Position numbers and translations under genes: made by a program
Part shown: positions 1 to 7,513 of the stretch, piece after piece
Layout of the letters: every line of letters begins with the position of its first letter
Position numbering within the stretch: the first letter of the stretch is position 1
Notes under the pieces: model-generated
Databases searched by the model: none
Told to the model about the DNA's origin: nothing
Seen by the model: the letters and a program-made list of their open reading frames with translations, nothing else
From: Candidatus Peregrinibacteria bacterium
GTDB taxonomy: Bacteria > Patescibacteriota > Gracilibacteria > CAIRYL01 > GCA-016699755
Assembly: GCA_024762935.1 (NCBI GenBank)
Contig: JANTGK010000012.1
Coordinates: forward strand, 1-35,981
Length of the DNA: 35,981 bases
Reading direction: 5' to 3'

Positions 1-237
1 AGTTAAACTCAGGGAAATCTTTGTTCCATATTTTTTTTTAATCTCATCAAAAAACCGACACCAATCTCCAAGGGATAATTCATCTGCGCATTGTTTTTGT
101 TGTGCACTCATATAACAATGTCGACAAGAGAGATTACACTTTTTGGTAATCTCCACAGTAATACTCTTCAAGCAATGTGCCTGCTTCTGCATACGGACAT
201 GCTCATCGAATGTTTTTGAAATAAGAGAGCCTAGCAT
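1..237 (-). CDS. Radical SAM protein, N-terminal part (cut by window edge)
   Basis: The first 79 codons of a gene that runs off the left edge. Residues 34-41 read CNLSCRHC, the CxxxCxxC triad that binds the 4Fe-4S cluster in radical SAM enzymes, followed by Y and M as is common in the family. The preceding segment (SITVEITKK) is the usual first beta strand of the barrel. The ATG at 237-235 lies over the TAG stop of the upstream small membrane protein gene (233-231), so translation is probably coupled. The gene is last in the visible part of a minus-strand operon with DUF389 and two small membrane proteins. The substrate cannot be told, because any C-terminal SPASM/Twitch or peptide-binding domain lies outside the window. 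The placement after small peptide-like membrane proteins resembles peptide-maturase arrangements, but that is inference. Confidence 0.85.
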   Translation of the reverse strand, partial: MLGSLISKTFDEHVRMQKQAHCLKSITVEITKKCNLSCRHCYMSAQQKQCADELSLGDWCRFFDEIKKKYGTKISLSLT

Positions 238-557
238 TCTTTATCCGAAATATTTTTTTTGATTTCTTGACCTCTTTGTTCAGCAATTTTCATTTTTTTT
301 CTTTTTATCCGGCTATAAATAAAGTATCCGACTGTTGGCAAGATAATAAGAAGAAAAACAAAGACAAGAAAAATTCTGTTTGAAAAAAAATAGACCCAGC
401 CGGGATATGGATCATACGCGGCTCCTCCTGATACTTGTATATCCCAATCCTCATCAGGAGGAAGGGAAAACGAAGCAAATGTCTTTTCTATAAAAACAAG
501 AACTGTCAAAAAGGAAAAAGTCATGTAGGTCTTGATTCTGAGGAATATTTGTTTCAT
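231..557 (-). CDS. Small membrane protein, paralogue B
   Basis: A 108-residue protein with no family I recognise. It has a basic N-terminus and a hydrophobic signal-like segment (about residues 12-30, containing SFLTVL), a short acidic and aromatic outer region (about 31-58), a strong membrane segment (about 60-80), and a lysine/arginine-rich cytoplasmic tail ending in KKNISDKEC. The topology is probably a cleaved or retained signal sequence, an outside loop, one membrane helix and a basic inner tail. It resembles the neighbouring 566-880 product in order and motifs: SFLTVL near the N-terminus, a GY-(F/L)-(I/F)-Y sequence at the end of the helix, and KKN-x-SD in the tail, so the two look like a tandem duplication. 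It starts 8 nt after that gene's stop, and its own stop overlaps the radical SAM start. Confidence 0.7.
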   Translation of the reverse strand: MKQIFLRIKTYMTFSFLTVLVFIEKTFASFSLPPDEDWDIQVSGGAAYDPYPGWVYFFSNRIFLVFVFLLIILPTVGYFIYSRIKRKKMKIAEQRGQEIKKNISDKEC

Positions 558-565
558 TTTTAATA

Positions 566-880
566 TTATACATTTTCTTTCTGATTCTCGTCAGAAGCAT
601 TCTTTTTCAATTGCTTTAATTCTCTTTTTTTTAAGGATTTTCTATAAAAAAGATATCCAATAATAGGAATGGCAAGAAAAAGAAATATTATTATATATCT
701 TGTATTTCTTAAAATTATCTGCGAAATACTCAGTGTTTCCTCCTCAGAAGGAAACATCATGCCACCATTTTCCAAAAAATCTGCTGAAACTTTATTTGTA
801 AATCCTTTTCCAAAGAAAAGAAGAACTGTGAGAAAACTTAATAGTACTTCTTGCCGTATCTTACCAAAAAAATTCTTCAT
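566..880 (-). CDS. Small membrane protein, paralogue A
   Basis: A 104-residue protein of unknown function. I chose the ATG at 880-878 because it overlaps the TGA of the DUF389 gene as ATGA and places a signal-like segment (SFLTVLLFF) right after the basic N-terminus; the open frame extends further upstream only across the DUF389 gene. The order is: N-terminal hydrophobic segment (about residues 11-26), short polar outer region with an acidic EEE patch, membrane segment (about 62-78, ending GYLFYRK), and a basic tail finishing with KKNASDENQKE. It shares this plan and several motifs with the 231-557 product. The ATGA junction and short spacing say it is co-translated with DUF389 and the downstream genes. 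Confidence 0.7.
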   Translation of the reverse strand: MKNFFGKIRQEVLLSFLTVLLFFGKGFTNKVSADFLENGGMMFPSEEETLSISQIILRNTRYIIIFLFLAIPIIGYLFYRKSLKKRELKQLKKNASDENQKENV

Positions 881-1617
881 TTCTTCACGGTAAAATTCTG
901 CTCTGTAATTTCTTTTTTTACCCGATGAAATCCAAGTCCTAAAAAGGCCAACACAGATCCAAGAATAATAAGAAGAAGATTCAGAGTAAAAGACATCGCA
1001 TATTCCTGCAAATCTAAGTACAGCCCCATCCCCAATAGAATTCCAAAAAAGCTCACAAAAGGAATGAGAGAAACAGCAATAGCCACTCCTATTAAATGAA
1101 GCTGTCCACCCATAGGACGGAGCCATGCGTATACACCTGAAAATCCTGATACAAATGCGGCGATAAGAAGAAAAGGATTATATTGTCTGAATTTTTCAGA
1201 GAACATAAGAATATCTATACTATGACCCGCTACGAGAAGAAGTTTTACAAATACTGCAGAAACAAAAATAACACAAAGGACACCTCCAAAAAAACTCTTC
1301 AAAGCATAAAAAATAAGTCTCCTATGAAAAAGTGAAACTCCTGCTGCAAGGGCTAGAACAGGATTTAAGATTGGTGCGAGTACCATAGCGGCAATAAGAA
1401 TAGCTGTATCGTTTAAAATAATCCCAAGTGTTGCCAAAAGGCTCGATAAACCACACATAACAAAGTATTCACCTCTCAGTCGTGAATTCTGAATAAGACT
1501 GTCTGCTGCCTCTTGGGCAGATTTATCACGTTCAAGATTCTCCCTCCAAACACGAATATTTGGTATTTTGATAAACCCTTTTAGGCTCCAATCTTTGGTA
1601 AAAAATGGGATTTTCAT
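877..1617 (-). CDS. DUF389 family membrane protein
   Basis: A 246-residue polytopic membrane protein of the DUF389 family. Visible hallmarks are the segment YFVMCGLSSLLATLGIIL followed by AAMVLAPILNPVLALAAG (about residues 51-94), which matches the family's LSA...IATLGL...GAMLIAPLMxPI signature, and a later SLIPFVSFFGILLG helix (about 184-197). About six membrane helices can be picked out, with a short soluble N-terminus rich in basic residues. The function of DUF389 proteins is not established. This is the first gene of the minus-strand operon and ends in an ATGA overlap with small membrane protein A. Length is on the short side because DUF389 proteins often carry an extra soluble domain, which is missing here. 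Confidence 0.85.
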   Translation of the reverse strand: MKIPFFTKDWSLKGFIKIPNIRVWRENLERDKSAQEAADSLIQNSRLRGEYFVMCGLSSLLATLGIILNDTAILIAAMVLAPILNPVLALAAGVSLFHRRLIFYALKSFFGGVLCVIFVSAVFVKLLLVAGHSIDILMFSEKFRQYNPFLLIAAFVSGFSGVYAWLRPMGGQLHLIGVAIAVSLIPFVSFFGILLGMGLYLDLQEYAMSFTLNLLLIILGSVLAFLGLGFHRVKKEITEQNFTVKK

Positions 1618-1670
1618 TCATTACATTTTACAATAATATAATGTATTTTGCAATTGTTCCTTGTTCCTTC

Positions 1671-1757
1671 ATCGTAATTTTTAATTCTTAATTCTTAATT
1701 TTTCTACGTTTCTTCTTTCTTCATCTTTAATTCTAATTCGTAATTGTTTATTGTTCC
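1671..1757. repeat. Degenerate heptanucleotide repeat array
   Basis: TTAATTC occurs at 1681-1687 and 1688-1694, followed by TTAATTT, then after a short pyrimidine stretch a second run with the same 7-nt period (TAATTCT, AATTCGT, AATTGTT, TATTGTT). It sits directly before copy 1 of the 36-bp hairpin repeat. No gene is visible between 1618 and 1847. Confidence 0.7.
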
Positions 1758-1758
1758 C

Positions 1759-1794
1759 TGCCTGCCCTTCGTAGCCTTGGCGAAGAAGGGTTCC
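1759..1794. repeat. 36-bp interspersed hairpin repeat, copy 1
   Basis: Identical over 36 bp to 18772-18807 and 19096-19131. It contains the inverted arms CCCTTC and GAAGGG (and, nested, CTTCG and CGAAG), so it can fold into a hairpin. On the minus strand it can be read as the peptide FFAKATKGRQG, which creates false open frames. It lies upstream of the thioredoxin-fold gene and downstream of a heptad array. Confidence 0.9.
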
Positions 1795-1847
1795 TTGAAT
1801 ATCTATACACAATAATATATAATTGTATAATACATTAAGATATATAC

Positions 1848-2906
1848 ATGCCTAAAAAACATAAAAAATTTCTTGAAACACCTCTTCCACAGTGGAGTGA
1901 AGTGCTTTTGATTGGGACACTGCTCATAATCAGCGTCAGTATCAACGTCTTAAACTTCATTAATCTCGAGAAGAATGTAAATACAAAAGGAGTAATGACA
2001 CCATCGTATGTCGAATCTCAGCTCCGTGCATCACTCAAAGAGAAAGAATTTATAAACAACAGGGTGTGGATAAAATTGCCAGATCCTCCCTTCGAAATAA
2101 TATCCATAACAGATCGTTCCTGTTCATCTTGTGCAGATCTATCCCTTACCCTTTCATACCTCGCAAAACGATTTCCAACAGCAACTCTAAGAAACGTAGA
2201 TATCTCTTCAAAAACAGGAAAAAAACTCGTCGAAAAAGGTATTCAGGAAGTACCTGTTATTTTATTTTCAGAACCTTTTCAGTATGTAGAAGGTGCAAAA
2301 GAAATGATGAAAACAGATGGAATAACAGCTCTTTCTCAAACATTTTTTCAAATGAAGGGAAATGGAAACAAAAAACTTCTCGACAGTGAAAATCTTCCCA
2401 CAACATATGAAATAAACAAAAAAGTGTCAGTAGTCATCTATGATCGTTTTTTGTCAGGAGATACAAAAAACTCATCCCTTATCGCATCAACACTCAACGA
2501 AAGCGTTAATAAAAATCTTATCTATGTTGAAAAGAGACCGATTATCCAAAATCCGATAGATTCCCTTCTTGCAGAAGCTATGGAATGCGGCGTAGAGCCC
2601 TCAAAAATAGTAAATATTCGTACACAACTCCAACAACAAATACGTGCATTTGTGGAAAATCCAGAAAAGCTCACCGAGTCCGAAATCAAAAAATCATCAA
2701 ATCTACTAAAAAAACTTCTTTCAATGGATAAAACACAGTCAGAGTGTTATACGAATCATACTTTTCAGAATAAAGTGCAAAGAACTGCTGCAGAAGCAGT
2801 TCGTATCGGGCTTACTACATTTCCATCATACGTGATTGGGCATGAACTCCTGATAGGAGATCAAAATATTGAAGATATACTCGATGCCATCAAGGAGCAG
2901 CAATAA
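1848..2906 (+). CDS. Membrane-anchored double thioredoxin-fold protein (CSSC)
   Basis: A 352-residue protein with an N-terminal membrane anchor (about residues 19-37) and an outward-facing body. Residues about 82-140 look like a thioredoxin/glutaredoxin fold: a beta strand leads into C92-S-S-C95, and EVPVILF (about 134-140) supplies the cis-proline. A second, DsbA-like segment at the C-terminus (about 323-350, FPSYVIGHELLIGD) has the usual end strands of a thioredoxin fold but no visible CxxC next to it. The likely role is thiol-disulfide exchange or disulfide isomerisation outside the membrane. A TATAAT box at 1826-1831 is a plausible -10 element but has no good -35. The gene converges on tyrS, with only 1 nt between their stops. 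Confidence 0.7.
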   Translation: MPKKHKKFLETPLPQWSEVLLIGTLLIISVSINVLNFINLEKNVNTKGVMTPSYVESQLRASLKEKEFINNRVWIKLPDPPFEIISITDRSCSSCADLSLTLSYLAKRFPTATLRNVDISSKTGKKLVEKGIQEVPVILFSEPFQYVEGAKEMMKTDGITALSQTFFQMKGNGNKKLLDSENLPTTYEINKKVSVVIYDRFLSGDTKNSSLIASTLNESVNKNLIYVEKRPIIQNPIDSLLAEAMECGVEPSKIVNIRTQLQQQIRAFVENPEKLTESEIKKSSNLLKKLLSMDKTQSECYTNHTFQNKVQRTAAEAVRIGLTTFPSYVIGHELLIGDQNIEDILDAIKEQQ

Positions 2907-2907
2907 C

Positions 2908-4086
2908 TCACTCCCCTTTAATCTTTGCAAACTTACGCTTACCCACTTGTAATACCTTTTCTTCTGAAGATACCTGAACAATATCTTCGATACCTGATAC
3001 TTTTTTATCCTCCCACTTTACTGCACCTTGGTTAATCATGCGGCGAGCATCCGAATTAGAATCACAGAGTTTCGTAGCAATAACCACATCAAGAATTTGA
3101 TAATCTCCGATGGGCAGTACTCTTTCTGGCATGTCATCTGGGACACCTTTTTCTGTAAACATCCGATGAAATTCTTCTCGTGCATTTTTTGCTGCCTCAC
3201 TACCGTGGAGGAGTATTACTAATTCTTCTGCGAGTTTAATTTTTGCATCCCTCGGGTGTTTATCTGTAATCCAATGAGTAATATCAACTCGTGGTACATC
3301 CGTCAGGAGTTCAAGATATTTCCAGATGAGGTGGTCAGGAATAGACATTGTTTTTCCAAAAATCTCCCGTGGAGTCTCTAAAACAGCAATATAATTATCG
3401 AGGGATTTACTCATCTTTTCTGTTCCAGCTGTACCCTCCAGAATCGGAACAGTGAGGATATCCTGTGGCTCCATCCCAAACTTTTCTTGAATTCTGCGCC
3501 CTGCCATCAAATTAAAGAGTTGATCAGTACCACCGATTTCAACATCAGCCTTTATCGCAACAGAATCATACCCCTGCATAAGCGGATAAAAGAATTCCAC
3601 AAGATTAATATCCTGCTGATTCTCAAGCCTTTTCTGAAACATATCTCGCTGCATCATCTGTGAAGCAGTAAAGGTTCCAGCCAGTTCCAGAACCTCAGGG
3701 AATGTCATTTTTGAAAGCCAATCACCGTTTTGAACGATTTCAACATTTTTAATATCAAGAACTTTTCCCGCCTGATTGAGAAATGTTTTCATATTTTCCT
3801 GTACTTGCTCATCTGTAAGAGGAACTCTCATTTTATCTTTTCCTGTTGGGTCTCCAATCTTTCCAGTAAAAGTTCCAAACAATAGAACAACTTGATGTCC
3901 GAGCCTCTGAAACTCGGCAAGTTTCCGCAATGGCACCATATGACCTAAATGAAGGTCAGAACCTGTCGGATCAATACCAAATTTTACTCGAAGTTTTTTT
4001 CCGCTGAGAAGTTTTTTTTCTAAATTTTCTTTTATAACAACATCAACTACTCCCCGATGTAAAAGTCTCTCGATTTTTGAATCCAT
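2908..4086 (-). CDS. tyrS: Tyrosyl-tRNA synthetase
   Basis: Class I aminoacyl-tRNA synthetase of 392 residues that charges tRNA-Tyr with tyrosine in the cytoplasm. HLGH (residues 46-49, the HIGH motif) and KMSKS (224-228) are both intact, as is the tyrosine-binding region GGTDQLFNLMAGRR. The C-terminal 60 or so residues form an S4 RNA-binding domain (DARRMINQGAVKW). I chose the ATG at 4086-4084 (MDSKIERL); the open frame extends upstream to 4155, but that extension would overlap the divergent pseudouridine synthase gene and lacks family similarity. The length fits the bacterial TyrRS subtype of about 390-420 residues. It runs tail-to-tail with the thioredoxin-fold gene. Confidence 0.95.
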   Translation of the reverse strand: MDSKIERLLHRGVVDVVIKENLEKKLLSGKKLRVKFGIDPTGSDLHLGHMVPLRKLAEFQRLGHQVVLLFGTFTGKIGDPTGKDKMRVPLTDEQVQENMKTFLNQAGKVLDIKNVEIVQNGDWLSKMTFPEVLELAGTFTASQMMQRDMFQKRLENQQDINLVEFFYPLMQGYDSVAIKADVEIGGTDQLFNLMAGRRIQEKFGMEPQDILTVPILEGTAGTEKMSKSLDNYIAVLETPREIFGKTMSIPDHLIWKYLELLTDVPRVDITHWITDKHPRDAKIKLAEELVILLHGSEAAKNAREEFHRMFTEKGVPDDMPERVLPIGDYQILDVVIATKLCDSNSDARRMINQGAVKWEDKKVSGIEDIVQVSSEEKVLQVGKRKFAKIKGE

Positions 4087-4122
4087 TTCTGACAAAATAT
4101 CCTTTGTATCATACCATTTTTT

Positions 4123-5046
4123 ATGACTGAAGAAAAGCTCGTTCCAACAGAGCAAAGCGGAAAACGTATTGATGACTTTTTATCCAAAAATTTTGACCTC
4201 ACGAGGTCTCAAGCAAAGAAATACATCACAAAAGGACTCGTCACCCGCAATACTGCAAGTGTAAGAAAAGCGGGAGAAGTCATAAAAGAAGGGGAAATCA
4301 TTACTCTTCATATTCCTGAAGAAATTTCTGCACCTTCATCAACAAAACCAGTAACAATCATCTTCGAAAATGATGAGTATGTAGTGGTAAATAAACCCGC
4401 TGGAATCGCAACACATCCCGATGAGACCTATCGCCATGATACACTCGTTCAAAGAGTGTTGAGACATTGCCGACTCTCCAGCATAGGGCTTCCTAATCGC
4501 CCAGGAGTAGTTCATCGAATCGATAAAGATACTTCTGGACTCCTTATATTTGCCAAAACAAATGCTGCACATTTGTATTTCACAGGTCTCTTCGCTTCAC
4601 GAAAAATAGAAAAAAATTATATTACCCTTGTACACGGCACTTCTCTTCCTGACTCAGGAACAATCGACTCGCCCATTGAAAGAGACCCAAAAAATCGAAA
4701 GAAGATGTCCGTTTCAGCAAGGAAAAACGCAAAACATGCCGTTAGCCATTTTCAAATCCTGCAGCGTTTTGCACATACATCTCTCCTCAACGTACATATT
4801 GAAACAGGTCGCACACATCAAATCCGTGTACATCTATCAGCTATTGGGAGCCCTATCGTTGGAGATCCAGTGTATGGAAATGTAAAACTGGATACCATAC
4901 TCGAAAAAAAATACGGGAAAATACCACGACTTTTTCTTCATGCTCAATCTCTCAAATTCATTCCTCCACATAAAAAGAAGGAGCAAGAATTCCATGCGGA
5001 AATTCCCCCTGAACTGAACATATTTCTGGAATCCCTCTCCAAATAG
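4123..5046 (+). CDS. RluD-type 23S rRNA/tRNA pseudouridine synthase
   Basis: A 307-residue RluA/RluD-family enzyme that isomerises uridine to pseudouridine in structured RNA. An N-terminal S4 domain (about residues 10-60, KRIDDFLSKNFDLTRSQAKK) is followed by the catalytic domain. VVHRIDKDTSGLLIFAKT contains the catalytic Asp134 in HRID, and ETGRTHQIRVHLSAIGSPI is the second conserved family motif. The S4 plus catalytic arrangement and length match RluD/RluC rather than the S4-less RluA, but the target site cannot be assigned from sequence. It is divergent from tyrS with 36 nt between start codons, and convergent with the DUF937 gene. Confidence 0.9.
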   Translation: MTEEKLVPTEQSGKRIDDFLSKNFDLTRSQAKKYITKGLVTRNTASVRKAGEVIKEGEIITLHIPEEISAPSSTKPVTIIFENDEYVVVNKPAGIATHPDETYRHDTLVQRVLRHCRLSSIGLPNRPGVVHRIDKDTSGLLIFAKTNAAHLYFTGLFASRKIEKNYITLVHGTSLPDSGTIDSPIERDPKNRKKMSVSARKNAKHAVSHFQILQRFAHTSLLNVHIETGRTHQIRVHLSAIGSPIVGDPVYGNVKLDTILEKKYGKIPRLFLHAQSLKFIPPHKKKEQEFHAEIPPELNIFLESLSK

Positions 5047-5066
5047 AAATCATTCTCAAAGGAGTG

Positions 5067-5654
5067 TTACTTCCTTTTTGTAAAGAATTTCCAAATCATA
5101 CTCAAAATATCATCACTCACTTTTCCATCTCTGTCTTGATCGAGAAAACTCATAAGAAGACTTGAATTTCCACTTCCGGAAAACTGTTTTGCAGAAAGCT
5201 GAAGGAGGCTTGAAAGACCACCGGCATCGAGACCTTTTGAACCTTTTTCTTTTCCCAGTGCCCCCATAACAACTGGAGCAAGCATCTGCATCAGTGATCC
5301 CGCCGATGAAGAATCTATTCCAACCTTTTGAGAAAGTTCTTGCACAACATCTCCTTGTTTGTTCCCAAAAATATGGTTGAGAATTTTTGCCCCATCTTGT
5401 TTTCCAGCATCAGAAGTAATATCTCCCAATTGACTCAGGAGTGAGCCATCATGTTTTTTCTGGAGTGCCTTCTCTAAACTGGCAGCCCCTTCAGGTTTTG
5501 ACGTATTTTTTGCAAGGGCTCCCAAAAAAAATGGAATGGCCATTTCAACCGCTGATCTTGATTGTTCTGGGCTTGCATGAGCTGCTTGCCCTGCTGCGCT
5601 ATAAAAACTATCCCCCATTTGAGATTTCAAAATATCTGTTAAAAGATTTTGCAT
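5067..5654 (-). CDS. DUF937 (YidB-like) protein with C-terminal EF-hand-like loop
   Basis: A 195-residue soluble protein of the DUF937 family. The alanine/glycine-rich repeats with AIPFFLGALAKN and the later APVVMGALGKEKG are the typical DUF937 helices. Near the C-terminus, DQDRDGKVSDDI has the spacing of an EF-hand calcium-binding loop (D-x-D-x-D-G-x-x-x-D), an uncommon ending that could be a dockerin-like or calcium site. No signal peptide is visible. DUF937 function is not known. It follows the 5717-6016 gene on the same strand after 62 nt and may share its transcript with tsaD. Confidence 0.8.
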   Translation of the reverse strand: MQNLLTDILKSQMGDSFYSAAGQAAHASPEQSRSAVEMAIPFFLGALAKNTSKPEGAASLEKALQKKHDGSLLSQLGDITSDAGKQDGAKILNHIFGNKQGDVVQELSQKVGIDSSSAGSLMQMLAPVVMGALGKEKGSKGLDAGGLSSLLQLSAKQFSGSGNSSLLMSFLDQDRDGKVSDDILSMIWKFFTKRK

Positions 5655-5716
5655 GTATGTTTAGAAAGATAATAAAAATTTACCCTTTCCAAACAAAAGA
5701 GGCAAATAATGGAGAA

Positions 5717-6016
5717 TTATTCAGGGGGATTAAGCCAATACTCCAAATGTGACTTAAGTTCTGATGTACCAAGCACAGCGGCGGCAAAGTCTCGGGAAAT
5801 TGGTGACCCATTCAGCATCTTTCGGATTTCCGCACATGACTGCTCCAGCCCATCAACAACAACTTTCTTTTCAGGGTTTTGATCCAAGTAGAGTAAAAAG
5901 GCAGTATGCTCAGAACGATCATATGGTATGCCAGATGTTGTTTGTGAACGTATCCATTCACCCCTTCCGGCTTGCTGTAAATACTCATATCCTTGTTTTG
6001 GTTCCATTTCAGCCAT
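5717..6016 (-). CDS. Hypothetical protein downstream of tsaD
   Basis: A 99-residue soluble protein that I do not recognise. It has no signal peptide or membrane segment and is of mixed charge, with a predicted helical C-terminal half (ISRDFAAAVLGTSELKSHLEYWL). It starts 5 nt after the tsaD stop, so it is very likely co-transcribed with tsaD. A second in-frame ATG at 6007 (MEPKQGYE) is an alternative start; no clear Shine-Dalgarno favours either. The long open frames on the opposite strand across this interval lack protein character. Confidence 0.6.
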   Translation of the reverse strand: MAEMEPKQGYEYLQQAGRGEWIRSQTTSGIPYDRSEHTAFLLYLDQNPEKKVVVDGLEQSCAEIRKMLNGSPISRDFAAAVLGTSELKSHLEYWLNPPE

Positions 6017-6021
6017 TATAC

Positions 6022-7050
6022 TTAAAAGAAATCATGACCCATCATGGGCTGCACATCTTGCCATTTCCAATCTTTTTCCGGAAATTTTTTATACTTCCAA
6101 TATCCTGCCCCAGCAATCATCGCAGCATTATCCGTACAAAATTCGAGCTTCTCGGGAAAATGAAATTCAAGTTGTAATTTTTCTGACCAGAGAAAAATTT
6201 TTTCTCTGAGTTTCTGATTTGCTGAAACCCCTCCGCTGAGGTGAATTTCTCGAACACTGCGATATTTTTCTACGGCCTGCAGGAGCTTCCTTGAAAGTGT
6301 TTCTGTGACTGCTTCCTGAAAACTCGCTGCGACATCTGCTCGAGTAGTATGATTCATATTTTCTAACCCCCCAAGATCTCGAATCTGATACAAAACAGCT
6401 GTCTTTAATCCAGAAAAAGAAAAATCAAAATCTTTTGATTGAAGCATTGGCTTTGGGAATTGAAAGGCTTTCTCATACCCATCTTTTGCCAACTCAGCAA
6501 TGGCAGGACCACCAGGGAATCCAAGCCCCAACAAACGAGCAACTTTATCAAATGCCTCACCGGCAGAGTCATCAAGCGTATGTCCTAGTTTTTTGAAGTC
6601 AAAATCATTTTCCCAAAGGATAATTTCGTTATGTCCACCAGAAACAGTCAGAACAAGCACCGGAAAGTCAGGAGGCTCTTTTCGCAAAAGTCGATTCGCA
6701 CAAATATGTCCAGAAATATGATGTATGGGTATCAGTGGTTTGTTGTGAATATATGCGAGGGAACGTGCCGTCTCAATACCAACAAGGAGACTTCCCATAA
6801 GCCCAGGCCCAGCAGTTACCGCGATGGCATCAATATCGGCCATATCTCCCTGGAACCCATTCATTGCTTTAGTAATAGCGGGAAGAATCTGTTCAGCTGA
6901 ATCTCGAGCAGCTACTTCCGGAACAATACCTCCCGTTTGATTGTGCTTCTCCACTGAGGATTGAATGACATGTGAAAGTACAGAGGTTCCATCTTCAACA
7001 ATAGCAACAGAAGTATCATCGCACGATGTTTCTATTCCAAGAATTTTCAG
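6022..7050 (-). CDS. tsaD: tRNA N6-threonylcarbamoyladenosine transferase TsaD (apparent CTG start)
   Basis: TsaD (Kae1/Gcp family) transfers threonylcarbamoyl to A37 of ANN-decoding tRNAs together with TsaB, TsaC and TsaE. The N-terminal motif KILGIETSCDDTS is present upstream of any ATG, GTG or TTG that could serve as start. In this frame a TAA lies two codons before CTG at 7050-7048, and CTG aligns with the usual first Met. With CTG the protein is 342 residues, the normal family length. Metal-binding H111 and H115 lie in HHISGH, and the conserved SGGHNEII and DDSAGEAFDK motifs are intact. No Shine-Dalgarno is evident. A GTG at 6954 would remove 32 conserved residues, including the nucleotide-binding start, and is unlikely. 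The alternative is a base-call error for ATG. Confidence 0.92.
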   Translation of the reverse strand: MKILGIETSCDDTSVAIVEDGTSVLSHVIQSSVEKHNQTGGIVPEVAARDSAEQILPAITKAMNGFQGDMADIDAIAVTAGPGLMGSLLVGIETARSLAYIHNKPLIPIHHISGHICANRLLRKEPPDFPVLVLTVSGGHNEIILWENDFDFKKLGHTLDDSAGEAFDKVARLLGLGFPGGPAIAELAKDGYEKAFQFPKPMLQSKDFDFSFSGLKTAVLYQIRDLGGLENMNHTTRADVAASFQEAVTETLSRKLLQAVEKYRSVREIHLSGGVSANQKLREKIFLWSEKLQLEFHFPEKLEFCTDNAAMIAGAGYWKYKKFPEKDWKWQDVQPMMGHDFF

Positions 7051-7104
7051 TTTTTAAAAAAATCAGAGTCAGTTTGCCAAAAACAATGTTCTTCTACAAA
7101 TGCA

Positions 7105-7151
7105 TTGACAGAATTATATAAAAACCATAACGTGTTAATACATTAATACAC
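7105..7151. promoter_or_regulatory. Divergent tsaD/yerC control region with imperfect palindrome
   Basis: TTGACA at 7105-7110 is a perfect -35 sequence for yerC, but the -10 at 17 bp spacing is poor. On the opposite strand a TATAAT lies upstream of tsaD. Between them, 7132-7151 holds an imperfect inverted repeat (GTG-TTAAT-AC-ATTAA-TACAC) just 3 bp before the yerC start, well placed for an operator. A TrpR-like product binding its own promoter is plausible but inferred. Confidence 0.35.
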
Positions 7152-7154
7152 TTC

Positions 7155-7466
7155 ATGTCAAACAATTGGAAATCTCCGGAAATGAAAGTCCTTTTTAAGG
7201 CAATCCTTCTCCTGAAAAATGAAGATGAAGTATCATCATTTCTTCGTGACCTATGTACTATCAGCGAACTGAACGAAATGGCCAAACGCTTTACAGCGGT
7301 GCAAATGATTAATAATGGAGAATCCATTCGTGAAATCTCCAAAAAAACCGGGCTATCGACCACAACAGTATCAAGAGTATCACAATGGAAAAAATCCATT
7401 GGTGAAGGCGGGTACAATCTTGTTTTAGATCGACTCGAGAAGAAAGCAAAAACTTTACAACATTAA
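7155..7466 (+). CDS. TrpR-like YerC/YecD family DNA-binding protein
   Basis: A 103-residue member of the YerC/YecD branch of the TrpR superfamily. The helix-turn-helix is visible near residues 50-80 as GESIREISKKTGLSTTTVSRV, which has the helix pattern of TrpR-type repressors. The N-terminal helices (VSSFLRDLCTISELNEMAKR) match the family. In Bacillus and relatives these proteins are transcription regulators with no firmly fixed effector. It lies 47 nt before the HisG-like gene on the same strand and is divergent from tsaD. The palindrome just before its start may be its own binding site. It could control the HisG-like gene, or tsaD, or both. Confidence 0.85.
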   Translation: MSNNWKSPEMKVLFKAILLLKNEDEVSSFLRDLCTISELNEMAKRFTAVQMINNGESIREISKKTGLSTTTVSRVSQWKKSIGEGGYNLVLDRLEKKAKTLQH

Positions 7467-7513
7467 TTGCAACTGTTATAAAGCTATACTTAATATTCTT
7501 TCTCTTCTTCAAC

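Noticed and set aside
1671-1757. CRISPR array
   Set aside because: The tandem units are only 7 nt, with no spacers of constant length and no cas genes in the window.
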